64,000 bases of DNA, taken from assembly GCF_001277175.1 (NCBI RefSeq), contig NZ_CP012257.1:2914001-2978000 (forward strand), read 5' to 3'. This DNA is from Cronobacter universalis NCTC 9529 (lineage in GTDB: Bacteria; Pseudomonadota; Gammaproteobacteria; Enterobacterales; Enterobacteriaceae). Under the pieces are notes generated by a model, which saw only the letters and a list, made by a program, of their open reading frames with translations, had not been told where the DNA came from and made no database searches. Of this stretch, positions 1 through 7,748 are shown one piece after another (the first letter of the stretch is position 1; the number at the start of each line of letters is the position of its first letter). A program made the translations under genes and the position numbers.

Positions 1-1044
1 ACGGGCAAGGAGCCGCGCCTTGCGCTCAGCGCCCCAGCGGTAGCCGGAGAGCGCCCCGTCGCGGCGCACCACCCGGTGACACGGCACCACGATAGCGAGC
101 TTGTTGGCCGCGCAGGCGCTGGCGACGGCGCGCACCGCCTGCGGATTGCCGGTGCGCTCGGCGAGCGTCTGGTAGCTGATGGTGCTGCCGGGCGGCACCG
201 TCTGTAGCGCCTGCCAGACGCGCAGCTGAAACGCGGTGCCGCGTAAATCGAGCGGCAGCGCCAGTTCGCCCTGCGGCGCATCAAGCCACGCGGTGACCTG
301 CGCCACCTGCGCGCTGAATGCCGCATCCGGCGCGAGACGCTCCGCGTGCGGGAAAATCGACGCAAGCTCGGCTTCCAGCGCCGCGGCGTCATCCGCCAGC
401 AGTACGGCGCACAGGCCGCGCTCGCTTGCCGCCACCAGACACAACCCGGTCTCGCAGGGCGCGATGGCGTAGCGAATCGCTATCTTTTCGCCGCCGCGCT
501 GGTACTGCCGCGGCCGCATGCCGAGCGCGCGGTCGGCGTCGCGATAGAGCGCGCTGTTGGAGGAAAACCCGGCCTCCCAGAGCGAATCGGTTACGCTCAT
601 GCCATTGCGCAGCGCCGCCTGGAGTTTTTGCGCGCGGAGCGCATTTTGCCAGGCTTTCGGCGTCAGACCGGTCATCGCTTTAAACTCGCGATGAAAATGG
701 TACGGGCTCATGGCGGCGCTTTCAGCAAGCGCTGCAAGCGTCAGCGGCGTGTCGCTCTGTTCCATTAGCCGACACGCTGCCGCGATGCGCTGCGCTTTTT
801 GCGCCTGCGGCGTGAGGCATGCCGGCTGGCAGCGTTTACAGGGGCGAAAGCCCGCCGCGCTGGCCGCCGCCGCGTCCGGGTAAAAGCGGACGTTTTCGCG
901 AAGCGGCCTGCGCGCCCGGCACGACGGGCGACAGAAAATGCCGGTCGTCACCACCGCAAAGACAAAGGCGTTATCGGCACGCGCGTCGCGGTTTTCCACC
1001 GCCTGCCAGCGGGCGCGCTCGCTGGTAAAATCTGCTACGTTCAT
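1..1044 (-). CDS. ada: Ada, bifunctional alkylation-response activator and O6-methylguanine-DNA methyltransferase (3' end beyond window)
   Basis: Ada repairs methyl phosphotriesters and O6-methylguanine by moving the methyl groups onto its own cysteines; methylation of the N-terminal cysteine turns it into an activator of the adaptive response. Translating the minus strand from the ATG at 1044 gives 348 open codons running off the window; E. coli Ada is 354 residues, so only the last few are missing. The N-terminal zinc/methyl-acceptor cysteines are at 38, 42, 69 and 72 (FCRPSC, CKRC). An AraC-type helix-turn-helix follows (MSPYHFHREFKAMTG). The C-terminal methyltransferase carries PCHRVV with the acceptor Cys at about 322. 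alkB would be expected just beyond position 1. Confidence 0.96.
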   Translation of the reverse strand, partial: MNVADFTSERARWQAVENRDARADNAFVFAVVTTGIFCRPSCRARRPLRENVRFYPDAAAASAAGFRPCKRCQPACLTPQAQKAQRIAAACRLMEQSDTPLTLAALAESAAMSPYHFHREFKAMTGLTPKAWQNALRAQKLQAALRNGMSVTDSLWEAGFSSNSALYRDADRALGMRPRQYQRGGEKIAIRYAIAPCETGLCLVAASERGLCAVLLADDAAALEAELASIFPHAERLAPDAAFSAQVAQVTAWLDAPQGELALPLDLRGTAFQLRVWQALQTVPPGSTISYQTLAERTGNPQAVRAVASACAANKLAIVVPCHRVVRRDGALSGYRWGAERKARLLAR

Positions 1045-1116
1045 GGCGCTCTCCTTCTTACAGGTTAGCGTGAGTTTGCCCGACAGGCCGTCTGCGAAAA
1101 CGCCTCTTCTTGCTTT

Positions 1117-2160
1117 TTAATTTTCGGTTTTCTCAATAAAGCTTTTGAACTGCGGCGACATCCAGGTCGCGAAGCCGTCGCCCTCACGGGTGATGAAATA
1201 GACCGCGAGCTTCTCGCGCAGCGCCACGGCTTGCGCTTTTTCCGGGCCAAGCACCATCAGGCCCGTGTCCCAGGCGTCCGCTTCCAGCGCGGTTGGCGAA
1301 ATGACCGTTACCGAGACCAGCTTATGCGTGATGGGCCGTCCGGTCGCGGGATCGATCACATGCGAAAGACGTTTGCCGTCAAGCTCATAATAGTTGCGGT
1401 AGCTGCCGGAGGTGCTGATGCCGTGGCCGTTAATATCCACCACCGCCTGGACGGCGTTTTCCTGGTCGGTCGGCTTCTGGATAGCCACGCGCCACGGCTG
1501 GCCGCCGGGGTTCATACCGCGGCTTGCGAGCGCGCCGCCCACCGACACCAGATAGCGGCTGATGCCCTCTTCTTCCATCAGGCGCGCCAGATGATCGGCG
1601 GCGTAACCTTCGCCGACGGTGGAGAGATCGACATACAGGTCGGGCAGATCTTTTTGCAGCCACTGCTGCCCGGAACCGTTGATGACTTTCAGGTGCGACA
1701 GGCCGGTACGCGCGCGGGCCGCGTCAATCTGCGCCTGATCCGGCGTTTTCACCGGCTGTTTATCCGGCCCGAAGCCCCACAGGTTAACCAGCGGCCCGAT
1801 GGTGATATCCATCGCGTTATCGGTTTTCGCGCCGACGCGCAGCGATTCGGTGACGATATCCGCCATCGCCTCGTCCACCGGCCAGGGCGCCGTGGTGCGA
1901 GCGTGGTTAAAGCGCATCAGCGCGGAGTCGTCTTTCCAGGTGGAAAGGAGCCGGTCGTCGGCGTCGAGGCGCGCCTGGATTTTTTCACGCAGTTCGCTTG
2001 CGCGCGCCGCATCAACGTCCGCCAGACTGACGCGCCACGACGTCCCCATCGTTTTGCCTTCCAGCACCAGCGCCTGCGGAGCGGATGTCGGGGCGTTATC
2101 GCAGCCTGCGGCCATTAAAGCGGCGGCCAGCAGCATGGTTCGTAAACCGGGTAATTTCAC
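1117..2160 (-). CDS. apbE: ApbE, FAD:protein FMN transferase lipoprotein
   Basis: ApbE covalently attaches FMN to threonines of exported flavoproteins such as the RnfG/NqrC class, using FAD as donor on the periplasmic side. The protein is 347 residues. A type II signal peptide ends in a lipobox LMAAGC with the lipidated Cys at 20. Family motifs are present: GKTMGTSWRV near residue 35, STVGEGYAAD in the middle, GISTSGSYRNYYE, and HVIDPATGRP, which holds metal and FAD contacts. It lies between ompC and ada on the same strand, as in E. coli. The ompC terminator separates it from ompC, so it probably has its own promoter. Confidence 0.95.
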   Translation of the reverse strand: MKLPGLRTMLLAAALMAAGCDNAPTSAPQALVLEGKTMGTSWRVSLADVDAARASELREKIQARLDADDRLLSTWKDDSALMRFNHARTTAPWPVDEAMADIVTESLRVGAKTDNAMDITIGPLVNLWGFGPDKQPVKTPDQAQIDAARARTGLSHLKVINGSGQQWLQKDLPDLYVDLSTVGEGYAADHLARLMEEEGISRYLVSVGGALASRGMNPGGQPWRVAIQKPTDQENAVQAVVDINGHGISTSGSYRNYYELDGKRLSHVIDPATGRPITHKLVSVTVISPTALEADAWDTGLMVLGPEKAQAVALREKLAVYFITREGDGFATWMSPQFKSFIEKTEN

Positions 2161-2212
2161 GCGTTTCTCCTCTGTAGCGGCGGCCCAAGGTTACCTTATT
2201 TTCTTCAGACAT

Positions 2213-2239
2213 AAAAAAAGGAGCCCGCAGGCTCCTTTT
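2213..2239 (-). terminator. Rho-independent terminator of ompC
   Basis: Read on the minus strand there is a 6-bp stem GGAGCC/GGCTCC with a four-base loop, flanked by A/T runs, and followed by seven T. It lies 17 bp beyond the ompC stop codon. Confidence 0.9.
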
Positions 2240-2256
2240 GCACATCAGGTCGGGGA

Positions 2257-3405
2257 TTAGAACTGGTAAACCAGGCCTACCGCTACGACGTCATCAGTGC
2301 CGATACCAGCCTGACGGGTGAAGTTGTTGTCATCCAGCAGGTTGATTTTGTAATCCACGAAGGTGGACATGTTTTTGTTGAAGTAGTAGGTCGCGCCAAC
2401 ATCAACATATTTCAGCAGATCCTGGTCGCCGTAAGAAACACCGGTGGTTTTGTTGGCGATGTCTTTACCGCGGGACTGCAGGTAAGCCACGGACGGACGC
2501 AGGCCGAAGTCGAACTGGTACTGCGCAACCACTTCGAAGTTCTGCGCTTTGTCAGCGAAGCCGTAGATGGCGCTGCGGTCATCTGCGCTGCCGTTAGAGG
2601 TACCGAAACGGGTCGCGTTGTAAGTCTGGGAGTACTGCGCCGCCAGGTAGATGTTGTTCGCGTCGTATTTCAGGCCGCCGGAGTAAACTTCTGCGTGGTC
2701 GCCTTCGCCGTACAGCGCAGCGCTGGTGCCGTTCTGGTCAGCGGTACGTTTGGAGGTCGCCATCGCGCCGCCTACGCTGAAGCCTTCGCCCAGGTCGTAG
2801 GTCAGAGACATGCCGTAGCCGTCGCCGTTCTGTTTCAGCAGGCTGCGACCGCCGGTAGCGTCGTTTTCACCAGAAACGCTGCCATTTTTACCCTGGTACT
2901 GCAGGGCAAAATTCAGGCCGTCAACCAGACCGAAGAAGTCGGTGTTACGGTAGGTCGCGATGCCGTTGCCGCGAGATTGCAGGAAGTTGTCCGCGCCGTA
3001 GGTGTCGCCGCCGAATTCCGGCAGAACGTCGGTCCAGGAGGTCACGTCGTAGATAACGCCGTAGTTACGACCGTAATCGAAAGAACCTGCGTCACCGAAT
3101 TTCAGACCAGCGAACGCCACACGGGTCCAGGACTGGTTATCACTTTCAGAAGTGTTGCCCTGGATCTGATATTCCCACTGGCCGTAACCGGTGATCTGAT
3201 CGTTAACCTGCGTTTCGCCTTTGAAGCCGATACGCATGTAGGTCTGGTCGCCGTCAGCGCTGTTGTCGTCAGAGAAGTAGTGTTCAGCGTCAACTTTACC
3301 GAACAGATCTAATTTGTTGCCGTCTTTATTATAAATTTCTGCTGCATTGACGCTGCCTGCAACCAGCAGAGCCGGGACCAGCAGGGAGAGAACTTTAACT
3401 TTCAT
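2257..3405 (-). CDS. ompC: OmpC, outer-membrane general porin
   Basis: OmpC is a trimeric 16-strand beta-barrel that lets small hydrophilic solutes cross the outer membrane. The 382-residue precursor has a Sec signal peptide of 21 residues ending VNA, and the mature protein begins [17 protein letters not shown], a porin hallmark. The constriction loop L3 is seen as [13 protein letters not shown]. The chain ends in phenylalanine (LVYQF), the usual Bam recognition signal. The start has a good Shine-Dalgarno (GAGGG) a few bases upstream. The neighbours apbE, micF and rcsD identify it as ompC rather than ompF or phoE. OmpR control is expected; likely sites are in the upstream entry. Confidence 0.96.
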   Translation of the reverse strand: MKVKVLSLLVPALLVAGSVNAAEIYNKDGNKLDLFGKVDAEHYFSDDNSADGDQTYMRIGFKGETQVNDQITGYGQWEYQIQGNTSESDNQSWTRVAFAGLKFGDAGSFDYGRNYGVIYDVTSWTDVLPEFGGDTYGADNFLQSRGNGIATYRNTDFFGLVDGLNFALQYQGKNGSVSGENDATGGRSLLKQNGDGYGMSLTYDLGEGFSVGGAMATSKRTADQNGTSAALYGEGDHAEVYSGGLKYDANNIYLAAQYSQTYNATRFGTSNGSADDRSAIYGFADKAQNFEVVAQYQFDFGLRPSVAYLQSRGKDIANKTTGVSYGDQDLLKYVDVGATYYFNKNMSTFVDYKINLLDDNNFTRQAGIGTDDVVAVGLVYQF

Positions 3406-3660
3406 TATATTAACCCTCTGTTATATGCCTTTATATACTTATTATTGCCACTGCTCACTAATTCACGGAACTAGTGGGCGAATCCATTGTCCGAAACCGG
3501 GGCCGAATAATCCAACAGGAATATGATACGAAAACTTTTTAGGTGTTTCATAATGCCTACAAAATGTAACAATATATTAATAAAAGGGAACTTTTTTCCG
3601 CACTAATCGCTAAATATATTCGCACTAATTATCAAGAAATCCATTTTAATCAAAATAAAT
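3406..3660 (-). promoter_or_regulatory. ompC promoter and 5' leader with probable OmpR boxes
   Basis: This AT-rich stretch precedes ompC. On the minus strand an ATTTTGTA...ATGAAACACC segment at about 3545-3577 resembles the E. coli OmpR C-box series (alternating T-rich and GAAAC blocks). A TATCAT-like -10 lies near 3525. Exact box borders are inferred by resemblance, not proven. Confidence 0.55.
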
Positions 3661-3686
3661 CAATTACTTAATCATTAGGAGTATTT

Positions 3687-3705
3687 ACCGCACTGAATGA
3701 CAAAA
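3687..3705 (+). promoter_or_regulatory. mar/sox/rob box upstream of micF
   Basis: The sequence ACCGCACTGAATGACAAAA matches the MarA/SoxS/Rob consensus (AYnGCACnnWnnRYYAAAY) at all but two defined positions. A TAGAAT -10 element follows at 3725-3730, seven bases before the micF start. E. coli micF is induced through the same box. Confidence 0.75.
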
Positions 3706-3737
3706 CCAAATAAGAAGAGTCCACTAGAATTAATCCC

Positions 3738-3831
3738 GCTATCATCATTAACTTTATTTATTACCGTCATTCAGATCTGAATGTTCGTTTTACCCCTATT
3801 ACCGCCGGATGCTCGCATCCGGCATTTTTTT
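3738..3831 (+). ncRNA. micF: MicF antisense small RNA
   Basis: MicF is an Hfq-dependent RNA that pairs with the ompF mRNA leader and blocks its translation. The 94-nt stretch begins GCTATCATCATTAACTTTA, identical in its first part to the seed region of E. coli MicF, and ends in a hairpin GCCGGATG/CATCCGGC (3804-3823) followed by a T run. It sits between ompC and rcsD and is transcribed away from ompC, its standard place. The region between the seed and the terminator has diverged from E. coli, as is usual. Confidence 0.93.
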
Positions 3832-4227
3832 GCCCCGATTTTCAGGTTCAACTATTTCTGCGTAAATCATCGTAAAGTTAACGACTATTAATTAATCATA
3901 TTGTCGTTATTTTGTTCGCCTGCGAATAAAATAAGCGATAATAGCTACCGGCCCCGCTACCCGCGCCCCGCCCGCATGGCTTGCGAGGCCGCAGTTTCAG
4001 ACCGTTCTCACCATCTGGTAAATCATACGTTTCGCTTTATACTTCATTGTTTGCGATACTGTTAAAGAAGACAGGTGTCGCCCCCGACAAACCCTGTGCT
4101 ACGGGCGTCGCGCTCTGGTTCCATCGCGACGTTGCAGGGCAAGAACGCAAAAAAATGGATAGCTGCCGCCGGCGCAGCACGGTTCTTTATTCTTTACACG
4201 GCGCAGGCCGGTGGATTACGCACAATA
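3832..4227 (+). promoter_or_regulatory. micF-rcsD intergenic region, rcsD upstream DNA
   Basis: About 400 bp lie without a supported gene. The first part (3880-3945) is AT-rich and the next (3945-4000) strongly GC-rich. A TATACT -10-like hexamer lies at 4038-4043 without a good -35. Open reading frames that start here (3981, 4075) have no family features before the RcsD start and are not called. The region presumably carries the rcsDB promoter. Confidence 0.4.
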
Positions 4228-6900
4228 ATGAGTCAGCCAGACGCAATGATCCCCAATAAATTTTCCCTTATGCCGGGCAGTATTACCCGTTTCTTCCTGT
4301 TATTGATTGTGGTGCTGCTGGTGACAATGGGCGTGATGGTCCAGAGCGCCGTCAACGCCTGGCTGAAAGATAAGAGCTACCAGATAGTCGATATCTCCCA
4401 CGCGCTGCATAAACGGGTAGATACCTACCGTTACGCCACCTGGCAGATCTACGACAATATCGGCGCCAGCGCGGCGGGCCAGAACGGCGAAGGCTTACAG
4501 GAAACGCGCCTGCGTCAGGATGTCTATTATCTTGAAAAACCGCACCGCAAAACCGAAGCGCTGATTTTCGGCTCGCACGACAGCTCGACGCTGGATATGA
4601 CGCAGCGGATTTCGAGCTATCTCGATACGCTGTGGGGCGCGGAAGGCGCGCCCTGGTCAATGTATTATCTGAATGGCCAGGATAACAGCATGATCCTGGT
4701 CTCCACGCTGCCGCTAAAAGATCTCTCCGCCGGCTTTAAAGAGAACTCGATAAACGCGATTGCCGATTCGCGCCGCGCCGAGATGCTCCAGCAGGCCAAC
4801 GCGCTGGACGAGCGCGAAAGTTTCTCCCCGTTGCGTAAACTCCCCTGGCAGAACGGTCACTATTTCACGCTGCGCACCACTTTTAACCAGCCGGGCCATC
4901 TGGCGACCGTGGTCGCGTTCGATGTGCCGATTAACGATCTGATCCCGCCGGGCATGCCGCTGGAGAGCTTCCGCCTGGAGCCTGACAGTAGCCCGAACGC
5001 CTCGGCCGCCCAGGATAAAGAGGATCCGGACAGCGTCACCATTAATTTCAACAGCAATCGCATCGAGATCTCCTCGGCGCTGACCAGCACGCAGCTGCGC
5101 ATCATCTGGGAAGTGCCGTTCGGCGCGCTGCTGATGGAAACGTTGCAAAATATCCTGCTGCCGCTGCTGCTGAATATCGGCCTGCTGGCGCTGGCGCTGT
5201 TTGGCTATACCACGTTCCGCCACCAGCCGAGCCGTCCGGTGGAGACCGTGACCAGCAGCGCGAATAATGCCGAGTTGCAGATGCTGCGCGCGCTGAATGA
5301 AGAGATTTTAAGCGTGCTGCCGCTGGGGCTGCTGGTTCACGATCAGGAGTCCAGCCGCACCATCATGAGTAATAAAATCGCCGACCACCTGCTGCCGCAC
5401 CTGAACCTGCAAAACATCACGTCGATGGCGGATCAGCATCAGGGCATTATCCAGGCGACGGTCAATAACGAGCTCTATGAGATCCGGCTGTTCCGCAGCC
5501 AGGTGGTGCCGCGCACCCAGATTTTCATTATTCGCGATCAGGATCGTGAAATCCTGGTGAATAAAAAGCTCAAGCAGGCGCAGCGTCTGTATGAGAAAAA
5601 CCAGCAGGGCCGCTCCGCGTTTATGCAGAATATCGGCGCGGCGCTCAAAGAGCCGACCCAGCAGCTTGCTCAGCAGGCGGCCCGGATCGACGCGCCGGAA
5701 AGCCAGGTGCTGGCCGAACAAGCCGAGCGTATTGCGCGTCTGGTCGATGAAATTCAGCTGGTGAATCAGCTGGAGGCGGATTTCTGGCGCCCGACGCCGA
5801 CCGACTTCACCATTCAGGAGCTGATTGACGAAGTGGTGCCGGAAGTGCTGCCGGTTATCAAGCGTAAAGGCTTGCAGCTGCTCATCAACAACCAGCTTGC
5901 CGCTAACGAAGAGCGCCACGGCGATCGCGAAGCGCTGCGCAAAGTATTGCTGATGCTGCTGCACTACTCCGTCACCACCACGCAGATTGGCAAAATCACG
6001 CTGGAGATTATGGCGGAAGAAGGCGCGCGCGAGCGCCTGCTGTTCCGCGTGCTGGATACCGGCGAAGGCATCAGCAACAGCGAAATCGACAACCTGCACT
6101 TCCCGTTCCTGAACGACACCTCTACCGATCAGTTCGGCAAAGCCAACGGTCTCACTTTCTATCTCTGCAACCAGCTGGCGCGCCGTCTCGGCGGGCATCT
6201 GAATATTAAAGCCCGCAAAGAGCTGGGCACGCGCTATTCACTGCACGTAACGATGCCGGTGGAGCCGATGGAGACCGAAGAGAGCGATGAGCGTCTGCTG
6301 GACGACGTTATCGCGATGATCGATATTACGTCGAACGAAGTGCGTAATGTGGTGGTGCGCCAGCTTGAACAGTGGGGTGCGTCCTGCATTACGCCGGACG
6401 AAAGATTATCAAGTCAAGAGTACGATATATTTTTAACAGATAATCCGTCTAATCTTACTGCCAACGGCCTGCTTTTAAGCGATGATGAGGCCGGCGTACG
6501 ACGCATCGGACCGGGACAGCTGCGCGTCAACTTTAATATTAGTCACGCCATGCAGGAAGCAGTGCTACAACTAATTGAAGAGCAACTGGCGCAGGAAGAT
6601 ATTCCTGAATCTCCAATGGGCGGCGATGAAAATGCGCAGCTTCATGCCAGCGGCTATTATGCGCTGTTCGTCGATACGGTACCGGATGATGTTCAGAGAT
6701 TGTATACTGAATCGTCCGCCGGTGATTTTGCTGCGCTGGCGCAGACAGCGCACCGCCTGAAGGGCGTGTTCGCTATGCTGAATCTGGTTCCCGGCAAACA
6801 GTTATGTGAAACACTGGAGCATCTTATTCGCGAGAAGGATGCCACAGCCATAGAAAAATATATCAGCGACATTGACGTTTACGTCAAGAGCCTGCTGTAG
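4228..6900 (+). CDS. rcsD: RcsD, phosphotransfer protein of the Rcs envelope-stress phosphorelay
   Basis: RcsD relays phosphate from RcsC to RcsB at the inner membrane. I start it at the ATG at 4228 (MSQPDAMIPNKFSL), giving 890 residues, the E. coli length; a longer frame from 4075 exists but its extra residues look unlike the family. Transmembrane helices lie near residues 18-40 and 305-325, with a periplasmic domain between. A degenerate histidine-kinase-like region without a working H-box follows, then an ABL domain. The C-terminal HPt domain has the phospho-accepting His842 in AQTAHRLKGVF. The Shine-Dalgarno is weak. rcsB follows after 16 bp, so the two are probably co-transcribed. Confidence 0.96.
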   Translation: MSQPDAMIPNKFSLMPGSITRFFLLLIVVLLVTMGVMVQSAVNAWLKDKSYQIVDISHALHKRVDTYRYATWQIYDNIGASAAGQNGEGLQETRLRQDVYYLEKPHRKTEALIFGSHDSSTLDMTQRISSYLDTLWGAEGAPWSMYYLNGQDNSMILVSTLPLKDLSAGFKENSINAIADSRRAEMLQQANALDERESFSPLRKLPWQNGHYFTLRTTFNQPGHLATVVAFDVPINDLIPPGMPLESFRLEPDSSPNASAAQDKEDPDSVTINFNSNRIEISSALTSTQLRIIWEVPFGALLMETLQNILLPLLLNIGLLALALFGYTTFRHQPSRPVETVTSSANNAELQMLRALNEEILSVLPLGLLVHDQESSRTIMSNKIADHLLPHLNLQNITSMADQHQGIIQATVNNELYEIRLFRSQVVPRTQIFIIRDQDREILVNKKLKQAQRLYEKNQQGRSAFMQNIGAALKEPTQQLAQQAARIDAPESQVLAEQAERIARLVDEIQLVNQLEADFWRPTPTDFTIQELIDEVVPEVLPVIKRKGLQLLINNQLAANEERHGDREALRKVLLMLLHYSVTTTQIGKITLEIMAEEGARERLLFRVLDTGEGISNSEIDNLHFPFLNDTSTDQFGKANGLTFYLCNQLARRLGGHLNIKARKELGTRYSLHVTMPVEPMETEESDERLLDDVIAMIDITSNEVRNVVVRQLEQWGASCITPDERLSSQEYDIFLTDNPSNLTANGLLLSDDEAGVRRIGPGQLRVNFNISHAMQEAVLQLIEEQLAQEDIPESPMGGDENAQLHASGYYALFVDTVPDDVQRLYTESSAGDFAALAQTAHRLKGVFAMLNLVPGKQLCETLEHLIREKDATAIEKYISDIDVYVKSLL

Positions 6901-6916
6901 CAAGGTAGCCTAATAC

Positions 6917-7567
6917 ATGAACAATATGAACGTAATTATTGCCGATGACCATCCGATTGTTCTGTTCGGCATTCGCAAATCTCTTGAACAAATCGAGTGG
7001 GTGAATGTTGTCGGTGAGTTCGAAGATTCCACAGCATTAATTAACAATTTGCCGAAGTTAGACGCGCACGTCCTTATCACCGACCTCTCCATGCCGGGCG
7101 ATAAATACGGCGACGGCATTACGCTTATCAAATACATTAAGCGTCATTTCCCGACCTTATCTATTATCGTGCTGACGATGAACAACAACCCGGCCATTCT
7201 GAGCGCCGTGTTGGATCTCGATATCGAAGGGATTGTTCTCAAGCAAGGCGCGCCGACCGACCTGCCGAAAGCGCTGGCGGCGCTGCAGAAAGGTAAGAAA
7301 TTTACCCCGGAAAGCGTCTCTCGTCTGCTTGAGAAGATCAGCGCAGGCGGCTATGGCGATAAACGCCTGTCGCCGAAAGAGAGCGAAGTGCTGCGTCTGT
7401 TCGCAGAAGGTTTCCTGGTGACCGAAATCGCCAAGAAACTGAACCGCAGTATCAAAACTATCAGTAGCCAGAAGAAATCGGCGATGATGAAGCTTGGCGT
7501 GGATAACGATATCGCGCTGCTGAACTACCTCTCTTCCGTCAGCCTGACGCCGGCGGATAAAGAGTAA
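6917..7567 (+). CDS. rcsB: RcsB, response regulator of capsule synthesis and envelope stress
   Basis: RcsB is the DNA-binding output of the Rcs relay. It activates capsule genes with RcsA and represses flagellar genes. It has 216 residues, the standard length. The receiver domain holds the acid pocket (ADDHP, residues 10-11) and phospho-accepting Asp56 in LITDLSMPG. The C-terminal LuxR-type helix-turn-helix begins LSPKESEVLRLFAEG and contains VTEIAKKLNRS. It follows rcsD by 16 bp and converges on rcsC, as in E. coli. No truncation or unusual residues were noticed. Confidence 0.98.
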   Translation: MNNMNVIIADDHPIVLFGIRKSLEQIEWVNVVGEFEDSTALINNLPKLDAHVLITDLSMPGDKYGDGITLIKYIKRHFPTLSIIVLTMNNNPAILSAVLDLDIEGIVLKQGAPTDLPKALAALQKGKKFTPESVSRLLEKISAGGYGDKRLSPKESEVLRLFAEGFLVTEIAKKLNRSIKTISSQKKSAMMKLGVDNDIALLNYLSSVSLTPADKE

Positions 7568-7575
7568 TCCCTGCT

Positions 7576-7598
7576 GTCCCTGCCCGCCGGGCAGGGAC
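7576..7598. terminator. Perfect hairpin between convergent rcsB and rcsC
   Basis: A 10-bp perfect stem GTCCCTGCCC/GGGCAGGGAC with a 3-base loop lies 9 bases after the rcsB stop. It lacks a T run, so it may work as a 3'-end stabiliser or a weak terminator. Confidence 0.5.
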
Positions 7599-7748
7599 GC
7601 ACCGTCCTGTCCCGCCCCGCTTTTCCCGCACGTTATTCGCACTCCATGCATTAATATCGCTGATGATTGCCCGCTGAGCGCGGTTTGTTTTTACAGGTAT
7701 ACGGCTACTGCACCGCGCACCGCCCCTGCATGACGGCGCGCGTTACGA

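Noticed and set aside
4075..4227. Longer RcsD start at 4075
   Set aside because: The extra 51 residues are not family-like and the ATG at 4228 gives exactly the E. coli length and N-terminus.
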